Shown: positions 45,032 to 52,018 of the stretch, piece after piece | Layout: each line of letters opens with the position of its first letter | How positions within the stretch are numbered: the first letter of the stretch is position 1 | Source of the DNA: Clostridium collagenovorans DSM 3089 | Lineage (GTDB): Bacteria > Bacillota > Clostridia > Clostridiales > Clostridiaceae | Direction of reading: 5' to 3' | NCBI RefSeq assembly: GCF_900130005.1 | Contig: NZ_FQXP01000004.1 | Coordinates: 373,945 to 437,944 of the forward strand | DNA: 64,000 nt | Translations under genes and position numbers: made by a program | Notes under the pieces: model-generated | Database searches by the model: none | Told to the model about the DNA's origin: nothing | What the model saw: the letters and a program-made list of their open reading frames with translations, nothing else

Positions 45032-45487
45032 ATGAAGCTGTATGATAATGAGTCTATAGGTAGGTATATTTCTCACTTTTATAGAATGGGTAATAGCTTT
45101 TTATGTAAAAAATATAAGGAGTATGATATTGGAGCGGGACAATATCAATTTTTAATACAACTATATCTAAAAGATGGATTAAGTCATGATGAATTAACGG
45201 AGAAAATGTCTGTTGATAAGGCTACAACTACAAGAGCTATAATGAAACTTGAAGAATCAGGATATGTAAAAAGGGTACTAAATGAAAATGATAAACGAAA
45301 GTATCATATATATCTAACTAAGAAAGCTATAGATAAAAAGGAAGAGATTTTAAATGTTTCAGCCCTTTGGGAAGAGAGATTAACAGGGCCTTTAGATAAG
45401 GAAGAACATCAATATTTAATGGGTATTCTAAGAAAGATTGCTAAAAATAATCCAGGATATTTATTTGAAGAGTATGAAGAGAAATAA
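45032..45487 (+). CDS. MarR family transcriptional regulator (MATE-linked)
   Basis: A 151-residue winged-helix regulator. The helix-turn-helix LSHDELTEKMSVDKATTTRAIMKLEESG and the wing VKRVLNENDKRKYHIYLTKKA match the MarR family; I cite the cores DELTEKMSVDKATTTRAI and DKRKYHIYLT. GGAGG precedes ATG 45032. It follows the MATE gene and likely binds the TTGCNNNNGCAA sites in front of it, giving feedback control of the pair. It is clearly different in sequence from the MarR protein at 38726, matching the different operator motif there. Confidence 0.92.
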   Translation: MKLYDNESIGRYISHFYRMGNSFLCKKYKEYDIGAGQYQFLIQLYLKDGLSHDELTEKMSVDKATTTRAIMKLEESGYVKRVLNENDKRKYHIYLTKKAIDKKEEILNVSALWEERLTGPLDKEEHQYLMGILRKIAKNNPGYLFEEYEEK

Positions 45488-45645
45488 AGTAAATGTCTAA
45501 TTAAATAACTTCATTTATTATGTATACTGTATTAAAAAAATCCACTATATTTATAGGGTTACGGAGAATAGTGAAATATGGGTTCAGATTTGGAAGCAAA
45601 ATAGTAACATTGAACAATCTCTGTTAAGAAAAAACTTATAAGTAT

Positions 45646-45725
45646 TAAAACCATGCATATTTGAATTACTAAGATGAGAACTTTATAATAGTTACCCTAC
45701 GACTAATTCATGTGCATGGTTTTAT
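45646..45725. terminator. long inverted repeat between convergent genes
   Basis: AAAACCATGCATATTTGAATTA pairs with TAATTCATGTGCATGGTTTT with small mismatches, and about 35 nt lies between the arms. It is in the 298-nt gap between the MarR gene and the convergent ABC operon, and is probably a bidirectional terminator. Confidence 0.65.
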
Positions 45726-45785
45726 ATAAGCTATTTTTATTAATTTTACATAAAGCAGTATAAATTTCGATGTATAAATTAACAA

Positions 45786-46418
45786 TTAAATTTCCTTTGA
45801 ATTAAGAATCTTTAAAGAGATAAAGTAAGATATAATAATAAAGGAAATTGTTATTAGTGGAAGTAAGTTTACAAAGGTAGTAAAAAACCATTGAAACTTT
45901 GTTATAATATTACTTTTATAAAGAAAAGCAATTCCGAAACATGGAAGAATAAATATTAGCATCATAAAAAGTCTTGCTTTTTCTGCACCATACTTAAATA
46001 CAAAGGGAAGTACAACACTTACCATGAGGAATACTATACACCCAGTTAAGCCTACAGCACCTAAGGATTCTTGCAAAGATGGAATCTTATCTAAAATATA
46101 AAAAATAAAAGTAACACAAGTAGAAAGTAATACTCCTATTAAAGTAAAAACACAAGCGCTGATATATTTACTTAATACTATTTGGCTACGTGGGATAGGT
46201 AAAGCAAGTTCGTAGCTTTGCCATTTTGCCAAATCGTCATAAGAAAAAGTTGTTATTACTAATGTTCCAAATAAAACAGTTATTGTACCAATTAGTATAG
46301 AAGTCTCACCGCTTGGTAGTTGTATTAATGTCATAAATAATAAAACTAAAATTAAAGTTTTAGAAGTTTTAGCAAGTAATAAGAAATCTTTTTTTATAAG
46401 CCCAAACATATTATTCAC
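45786..46418 (-). CDS. ABC-2 type transporter permease
   Basis: A 210-residue protein with six membrane helices and no large soluble domain. The FSYDDLAKWQSYELALPIPRSQIVLSKY loop after helix 2 is typical of the ABC2_membrane_5 family; I cite the core WQSYELALPIPRSQIVLSKY. It overlaps the ATPase gene by 8 nt and forms with it an exporter of unknown substrate, probably used for cell-envelope stress or peptide resistance as in YtrA-type operons. Confidence 0.87.
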   Translation of the reverse strand: MNNMFGLIKKDFLLLAKTSKTLILVLLFMTLIQLPSGETSILIGTITVLFGTLVITTFSYDDLAKWQSYELALPIPRSQIVLSKYISACVFTLIGVLLSTCVTFIFYILDKIPSLQESLGAVGLTGCIVFLMVSVVLPFVFKYGAEKARLFMMLIFILPCFGIAFLYKSNIITKFQWFFTTFVNLLPLITISFIIISYFISLKILNSKEI

Positions 46419-47265
46419 CCCTTACAAAAAACATCATTATATCTTCTATATTTGCAGTATCTAACATAAGCTCAGGATATTTTAGAGCTATCCTCTTTTT
46501 ATCACAACATAAGGCTTGAAATCCAAATGAGTTTTTTTCGATACTTACAAAGTCAGCTTTATCTAGAGACTCTAAATGTTTTTTACTTCCTTTAAGTATT
46601 CCATAATTATATATTAAATCATCTTTACATTGACTAAATACAACTTTCCCATCATTAATTAAGGTAATGTAATCAGCTATTTTTTCTAAGTCACTTGTTA
46701 TATGAGAAGATAGTAAAATTGAATGTTCACCATCCTCTATAAATTCTAAAAATACATCTAAGATTTCATTTCGTACAATAGGGTCTAATCCACTTGTAGC
46801 TTCATCTAATATTAATAATTTTGGATTGTGAGATAATGCTACTGCTATAGATAGTTTCATTTTCATACCACGAGAGAAATCTTTTATAGTTTTATCAATA
46901 GGTAATTTAAACTTTTTTAAATAAGAATAAAAAAGTTTTTCATCCCAATTTTTATAAATAGATTTCATTATAGAATCTATATTTTTAGTTTTTAGGGTAT
47001 CGTGAAAATTACTTTCATCAAAGACGACACCAATTTCCTCTTTTATTCTTTGCTCCTTTTCAATAATATCCTCACCGAAAATTTTTACGGAACCAGAGTT
47101 TCTTTTTAGTAAGTTTAATAGTAGCTTAATAGTAGTACTTTTTCCAGCTCCATTGGCTCCTATAAGCCCCATTATGGAACCCTTTGGAACTGAAAAACTA
47201 ACATTATCTAGTTTAAAGTCCTTATAGTTTTTGCAAAGGTCTTTAACTTCTATAACATTTTCCAT
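46411..47265 (-). CDS. ABC transporter ATP-binding protein (YtrB/BcrA-like)
   Basis: A 284-residue ATPase. Walker A is GANGAGKST, Walker B is LLILDEATSGLD and the H-loop is LSSHITSD. The signature reads FSRGMKMKL instead of LSGGQ, which is normal for this exporter branch. The C-terminal ~70 residues form the extra domain of these ATPases. It begins 2 nt after the GntR gene and overlaps the permease gene, so all three are one operon. Confidence 0.92.
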   Translation of the reverse strand: MENVIEVKDLCKNYKDFKLDNVSFSVPKGSIMGLIGANGAGKSTTIKLLLNLLKRNSGSVKIFGEDIIEKEQRIKEEIGVVFDESNFHDTLKTKNIDSIMKSIYKNWDEKLFYSYLKKFKLPIDKTIKDFSRGMKMKLSIAVALSHNPKLLILDEATSGLDPIVRNEILDVFLEFIEDGEHSILLSSHITSDLEKIADYITLINDGKVVFSQCKDDLIYNYGILKGSKKHLESLDKADFVSIEKNSFGFQALCCDKKRIALKYPELMLDTANIEDIMMFFVRGE

Positions 47266-47267
47266 AT

Positions 47268-47642
47268 TTATTCCCCCTCATATAGCAAAATAAGCATTTC
47301 TTGTAATTCTTCTAAAGTAATAGAGCTTTTAAGAGCTACATCTACAGCTTCTTGTAGATGCTCCTCAGCTATTTTTATATGTTCCTCTCGGATAAACTCT
47401 AAGTTTCTTTGAGCTACAAAACTTCCTTTCCCTGTTACAGTTTCAATAAATCCATCACGCTCCAAGTCTTCATAGGCACGTTTTGTTGTTATAACACTGA
47501 TTCTTAATTCTTTAGCAAGAGCACGCATTGAAGGTAACATTTCACCTTCTTTTAATTCTCCGCTTATAATTAAGTTTTTTATTTGAGTTGTTATTTGCTC
47601 ATAAATTGGTTTACCAGAGGAGTTACTTATGATTACATCCAT
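47268..47642 (-). CDS. GntR family regulator, YtrA type
   Basis: A 124-residue regulator of the short YtrA subfamily. The N-terminal winged helix reads PIYEQITTQIKNLIISGELKEGEMLPS and RALAKELRISVITTKRAYEDLERDG; I cite cores IYEQITTQIKNLIISGEL and ELRISVITTKRAYEDLE. The wing is FIETVTGKGSFVA. A short C-terminal helix serves dimerisation with no ligand domain. It represses its own ABC operon in characterised relatives. A matching palindrome lies 24 nt upstream of the start. CAGGAGGT precedes ATG 47642. Confidence 0.93.
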   Translation of the reverse strand: MDVIISNSSGKPIYEQITTQIKNLIISGELKEGEMLPSMRALAKELRISVITTKRAYEDLERDGFIETVTGKGSFVAQRNLEFIREEHIKIAEEHLQEAVDVALKSSITLEELQEMLILLYEGE

Positions 47643-47666
47643 AATAACCTCCTGTATATTCAGTGC

Positions 47667-47695
47667 ATATTGTATATACTATATATATACAATAT
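47667..47695 (-). promoter_or_regulatory. YtrA-type operator palindrome
   Basis: ATATTGTATATA and TATATACAATAT form perfect 12-bp arms around five bases. The site lies immediately upstream of the GntR gene and is the expected autoregulatory operator. The rest of the 325-nt gap to cas6 is AT-rich. It shows no CRISPR repeats and no gene. Confidence 0.8.
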
Positions 47696-47928
47696 CATCT
47701 TAACATGAAGTTGTAAAGAAAAAATAAAAAATTTTTATAGGAAAACATAAAATAAAAATTTCAACATTTTTTAACAATAAATATTAAAATAAATACTTAA
47801 CAAGAGGAAATACTTCTTAAGGATAGATGAGTTTTTTATATTGAATAATGTATGTATATATAGATTTAAAAATATAGGAAACTTATGATAAAGTAATATT
47901 AAATGTAGAAAATTCTGAAAATAATACG

Positions 47929-47958
47929 TTGAAGAAAATGTAAATTATAGAGTATAAT
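47929..47958 (+). promoter_or_regulatory. candidate cas operon promoter
   Basis: TTGAAG (47929-47934), an 18-nt spacer and TATAAT (47953-47958) form a near-consensus promoter. Its -10 box is only four nt before the purine-rich GAGGGG (47963), so transcripts from it would begin almost on the ribosome binding site. It may be real but inefficient for translation, or fortuitous, with transcription arising further upstream. Confidence 0.4.
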
Positions 47959-47967
47959 TAAAGAGGG

Positions 47968-48711
47968 GTGTATAAAATAGCGAGAATAGCAATTTTTATG
48001 AAAAGTATAAATAATAGAATGCCAAAAGAAAAAAATATGTTGGCAGTATCACTTATAAAAGAGATTTTAAATAAGGTAAGTGAGGATTTTACTAAGGAAA
48101 CTTTTTTTTACACAGAGAGTAGAAGTAATAAAAAAATAAAAGATATAAATTCATCTATATATATTTCAAATTTTGTAGACAGTGACGAGGATTTAATTGT
48201 TAAGGGTGATATTATCTTAAATATAAGTTTTTATAATGATTCTATGTATTATTACTTATACAATGGAGCTTTAAAGTTAAAAAGTTTTAACTTTAAAGGA
48301 TATGAATTTGAAATTAATAGTATAAGTATAAATAAGGAAAAGTTTATAAAAAGTAATGAGGTTGTATTTAAAACCATGTCTCCTATTGTTATCAAAAATA
48401 AAAAAGGAATATATTTAGATTGCAATTCAAAAGAGTATATAGAATCTTTAAACTATATAGCAGACTTAACTTTAAAGACTATAAGAGGATATGGTTTGCA
48501 GGAAAAATTAGAATTCATGCCACTCAATTTTAAGAAAAAGGTTTTAAAAGAAAAAATAAGAGATTTTAAAGAAAGAGAATATTACTATATAAATGCACAC
48601 ACAGGAACCTTTTCTTTAAAGGGAAATATTGAGGATTTAAATGCTTTATATAAAACAGGCATAGGGTATAGAAGAACTCAAAATTCAGGCATGGTAGAGG
48701 TGTTGAGATAA
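47968..48711 (+). CDS. cas6: CRISPR-associated Cas6 endoribonuclease, type I-B
   Basis: A 247-residue frame with two ferredoxin-like halves and the diagnostic Gly-rich C-terminal loop GIGYRRTQNSGMVEV. Cas6 normally cuts pre-crRNA at each repeat and stays in the effector. Oddities: GTG 47968 overlaps the GAGGGG site. The position with correct spacing (47977) is ATA, and the next ATG (47998) would drop the first strand. The only histidine is His211, whereas classical Cas6 enzymes use a His in the N-terminal third. RNA cleavage activity is therefore in doubt, though some Cas6 proteins use other residues. It is first in an operon with cas8, cas7, cas5 and cas3. Confidence 0.85.
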   Translation: MYKIARIAIFMKSINNRMPKEKNMLAVSLIKEILNKVSEDFTKETFFYTESRSNKKIKDINSSIYISNFVDSDEDLIVKGDIILNISFYNDSMYYYLYNGALKLKSFNFKGYEFEINSISINKEKFIKSNEVVFKTMSPIVIKNKKGIYLDCNSKEYIESLNYIADLTLKTIRGYGLQEKLEFMPLNFKKKVLKEKIRDFKEREYYYINAHTGTFSLKGNIEDLNALYKTGIGYRRTQNSGMVEVLR

Positions 48712-48716
48712 GAAGT

Positions 48717-50138
48717 ATGAATATTACTTATAAGGTTAAATTTTATCTTTCAGGGGATATAGTTAGGGACATTGGAATAATTTATTTCTCAGAAATCCTT
48801 AATTGTATGGATATAAATTATGAACTTAATAAAAATTATTTAGAGTTTGATTATGTAGAACCTAGCTTAATAGCAGATTATATATTGAATAACTTAATAT
48901 TTGAAGTTTTTAAAGTTGGGAAGAGAGAAAAGTTAAAAGATAAGTTAGGGGATTTATATGATCTTAGTATAGAAAACTTTGAGAAGTATATAGATAACTC
49001 TAATATAAGTATAAAAGAAAAATATGACTTGATGAAGGAATTTAATAATAGGAGATTTCCATATATTAGGAATAGTTCTAAGTTTGGTTTAAATACTACA
49101 CTGGAAAATATGGAGAAAAATCTTAGAGAACTAGTTAATATAGTTTTTAAATCTAATATAGGGGTAAAAAAAATAGATTTAAATAAATTTAAAGAAAAAG
49201 ATATTATTTGTAATGTATGTAATATAAATAAAATAACAGAGCTGGATATTACATTAAATAAAAAAATAGATTCCAAATTGACCTTTCTATTTAGGGGAAC
49301 TGAAAAGTCAGGCTTCAGAAATAATGGACATGATGAGGGAAATATTTGTTTTGAGTGTGAATTTCTTAATTTAATGTGCTTACTTTATATAAATTTAGAA
49401 AAGCCTAATACCTTAGCATATGTAAATAATTTAAGAGAACTTTGGTTTGTAAACTATAAGCTAATGCTACAGAGAAAGATATATTCAGATAAGGCTTTTT
49501 ACTCTAAATTGTTACACGAAAAAGTTAGTGCTTTAAGGATTTACGATTTTTATATTGATACTAATAAAGGGGTAATACTTAAATTTAATTCCATAGTTGA
49601 CTATAAGAAGTTAATAAAGAAAATAGAATTTATGGATATCATTGATAATTATAATTTTACGAGAGATGCTATGAAAATTATAGAAATAGGTAAGAATATG
49701 GTTAATAATGATTCAATTGAAGCTTTTAGAGAGTTACTTTTAGATAACTTAATTAATATTAAGTCAGAAGGTGCTTCAAGAGAGATAGATAATAAAAGTT
49801 CTTTATACAACCTTATGTCATATATGAAATTCTTATGGATCATAAATGATAAGGGGGAAAATCAAATGAATCGCTTTAAAGAAGAAAATTATATATATTC
49901 AAGAGCTGGCAAAGAGCTATCCTGTAAAATGGATGACCCTGGCAAGAGAAACTTTGTTTTTAGGGTTATTCAGTCTTTGAAATCTAATGACAAGAATAAT
50001 TTATTTCAAACAATAATGCATACCTTAGCTTCCTATGAAGTGCATATAGAAAGTGGCTTTGTAGAGGGTATAATGCAGCAAGGTGAACTTGAACTAAATA
50101 CTAATGTAGGCCTTTTTGTACAAGAACTTATGCAATAG
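48717..50138 (+). CDS. cas8b1: type I-B large subunit Cas8b1/Cst1 (CXXC-CXXC family)
   Basis: A 473-residue protein. The identifying feature is a zinc-finger-like pair Cys165/Cys168 (CNVC) and Cys211/Cys214 (CFEC), as in the Cst1 CXXC_CXXC family. The flanks are rich in Lys, Asn and Ile. Cas8 recognises the PAM and recruits Cas3 in type I Cascade. The C-terminal helical part (about 390-473) resembles a fused small-subunit region. It begins 5 nt after cas6 with only a weak site, consistent with coupled translation. All four Cys are intact and the frame is open. Confidence 0.88.
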   Translation: MNITYKVKFYLSGDIVRDIGIIYFSEILNCMDINYELNKNYLEFDYVEPSLIADYILNNLIFEVFKVGKREKLKDKLGDLYDLSIENFEKYIDNSNISIKEKYDLMKEFNNRRFPYIRNSSKFGLNTTLENMEKNLRELVNIVFKSNIGVKKIDLNKFKEKDIICNVCNINKITELDITLNKKIDSKLTFLFRGTEKSGFRNNGHDEGNICFECEFLNLMCLLYINLEKPNTLAYVNNLRELWFVNYKLMLQRKIYSDKAFYSKLLHEKVSALRIYDFYIDTNKGVILKFNSIVDYKKLIKKIEFMDIIDNYNFTRDAMKIIEIGKNMVNNDSIEAFRELLLDNLINIKSEGASREIDNKSSLYNLMSYMKFLWIINDKGENQMNRFKEENYIYSRAGKELSCKMDDPGKRNFVFRVIQSLKSNDKNNLFQTIMHTLASYEVHIESGFVEGIMQQGELELNTNVGLFVQELMQ

Positions 50139-50149
50139 GGGGAAGTGTA

Positions 50150-51157
50150 ATGAGCAGTAGAGTAAAGTGTATAACTCTTACCATATTGACTGAAAGTCCT
50201 GTACCTTTATCCTATGATCAAGGCTATGGTAATTATACACCTATAAAAAAGGAACAATACAAAAACAAGATACATGCTAAGACAAGTGTATCAACCTTCA
50301 CATATGATTTGAGAAGGATGTTACATCAAAATTATGGTTGGACTTTAAGCAATATTGTATTAAACAAGAATTCTAAAGGTGAAGTTACTAATTTGTATGC
50401 TCATAGTAAGAGTATAGAAAGTGTAGATGAATATGGACTTGAAAGTGATGTATTTGGATATTTTGTTCCAGCTAAGGGTAAGGGATCACTTACAAAGGTA
50501 TCACCTTTAAGGGTTATTCCATTTAGATCACTAAATCCTTATAAAAATACAACTCAGTTAATCACTAATAAAGGCTTTTTAGAAAATGAATTTAAAAGAA
50601 GTTATTATGATAATAGTGGTAAGGAAATTTTAAGGGACTCTAAGTTTCCTATGACTCAAGCTTTAGCCGTAGAGGAAGTTATGGCGGATTATTACGTTTA
50701 TACAGTAACTTTAGAATTGGATAGAATAGGAGTAATAGAAGTTCAAGATGGAAAATTATTATTACCAGAAGAAAGGAAATATATGAATAAAAAGATAAGA
50801 GAAAAGGCAGTACGAGATATCTTAGATGCCTTAACTATATTTACAAGAAATATAAAGCATTCTTCAGTTTTATTAAAACCCTTAATTGTTATAGGTGGAG
50901 CTTTTGATAAGGTAGTTCCTTTTTTCTGGGATGATATTATCTATAATAATGAAGATAATAGTATAGATTTAACTGCAGCTGTTGATACAATAGAAAGTTA
51001 TGATTTAGAAAAAGAAGATGTAATTTTTGCTGTAGATAAAAGAGTAAATATTTTTGGAGAATACAATTATAAAATAGATGATTATCCTATAAGAAAGATA
51101 AAAGAGTTAGGAAGTAGACTTGAAATAAAAGAAGATAATATGTGGTACTTAACATAA
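50150..51157 (+). CDS. cas7: type I-B backbone protein Cas7/Cst2 (DevR family)
   Basis: A 335-residue RAMP-fold protein of the Cst2/DevR family. The N-terminal segment ITLTILTESPVPLSYDQGYGN and the following KTSVSTFTYDLRRMLHQ are family hallmarks, given here in part. The RNA-binding fingers would lie in the Gly/Lys-rich GYFVPAKGKGSLTKVSP region. Multiple copies form the filament that holds the crRNA. GGGGGAAG upstream of ATG 50150 is among the strongest ribosome binding sites in the operon, matching the need for many copies. Confidence 0.93.
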   Translation: MSSRVKCITLTILTESPVPLSYDQGYGNYTPIKKEQYKNKIHAKTSVSTFTYDLRRMLHQNYGWTLSNIVLNKNSKGEVTNLYAHSKSIESVDEYGLESDVFGYFVPAKGKGSLTKVSPLRVIPFRSLNPYKNTTQLITNKGFLENEFKRSYYDNSGKEILRDSKFPMTQALAVEEVMADYYVYTVTLELDRIGVIEVQDGKLLLPEERKYMNKKIREKAVRDILDALTIFTRNIKHSSVLLKPLIVIGGAFDKVVPFFWDDIIYNNEDNSIDLTAAVDTIESYDLEKEDVIFAVDKRVNIFGEYNYKIDDYPIRKIKELGSRLEIKEDNMWYLT

Positions 51158-51173
51158 TAGGGAGAGAATCTAG

Positions 51174-51998
51174 ATGAGAAAGGCATTGAGATTTAAAATA
51201 AAGCAACCTTCAGCCCATTATAGAGATCCAAAGGTTTTTCAAAATGACTATATAAGTACCTTGAATTTACCTACAAGGACAAGTATCTTAGGTATGATCA
51301 CGTATCTTTGTGATAAAAGATTGAGCAGTGATCTAGATGGGAAGTCTAGTATAAATATAGGGGTAATAGGAACTTATAGGAATAAATCTGTAGAATTTTC
51401 TAGAGGGGAAAAAATGGATTTTTGGGATAACTACAGAAAATTAAAAGGTTCCAAGGAAAGAGAAAAATTTTTAAAGTATGGTGAATACTATGATTTTTAT
51501 AAAAATTATAAAGCTGAAAATAGCATCTTAAATTATGAAGTTTTAAGGGAGGTTGAGCTTAGTATATTTTTCTCCTGCGATGATGAGGAAGAGTATCTAT
51601 TAGTTAAAAGAAGTCTAGAGAACCCAGGAAAGTATATGAATTTAGGTAGAAAAGAAGACTTTGTAGTACCCTATACTAAGGGTGACTTTGTAGAAGAGGT
51701 GGAGTTGCTAGAGACCTTTAGTGCTTCTACAAGAGATGCTGTTAAAAATAGACTTAAGCTAAAGAATAGTTACATTAAAGTGGATTTAAAAGAACATGAG
51801 AAGTATGAAGAAATACTAAACAGTGGGACATTAATAGCATTGCCAAGAAAATATAAGGATATAAAGGATATAAAGGAAAATAGGACAATAGAGTTTTGTC
51901 ATTATATTTATATTGGTGAAGAAGGAATATATCCTAAAAATCTTAAGGTCAATGTATATGATAATGGAGAAAGTAAAGAAGTTTTTACATGGCTTTAA
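51174..51998 (+). CDS. cas5: type I-B Cas5 (Cas5t family)
   Basis: A 274-residue RAMP protein. The N-terminal RFKIKQPSAHYRDPKVFQNDY and NLPTRTSILGMITYLC are typical of Cas5t proteins; only the cores are quoted. It binds the 5' handle of the crRNA and caps the Cas7 filament. It ends 20 nt before cas3. Nothing in it looks degenerate. Confidence 0.9.
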   Translation: MRKALRFKIKQPSAHYRDPKVFQNDYISTLNLPTRTSILGMITYLCDKRLSSDLDGKSSINIGVIGTYRNKSVEFSRGEKMDFWDNYRKLKGSKEREKFLKYGEYYDFYKNYKAENSILNYEVLREVELSIFFSCDDEEEYLLVKRSLENPGKYMNLGRKEDFVVPYTKGDFVEEVELLETFSASTRDAVKNRLKLKNSYIKVDLKEHEKYEEILNSGTLIALPRKYKDIKDIKENRTIEFCHYIYIGEEGIYPKNLKVNVYDNGESKEVFTWL

Positions 51999-52018
51999 AT
52001 AAAATTTTGAGGGGTAAC

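Noticed and set aside
47643..47967. Possible CRISPR array or leader upstream of cas6
   Set aside because: I looked for repeats of 25-37 nt at constant spacing and for copies of the 54101 repeat. Only a loose partial likeness near 47765-47800 was found, not above what AT-rich sequence gives.
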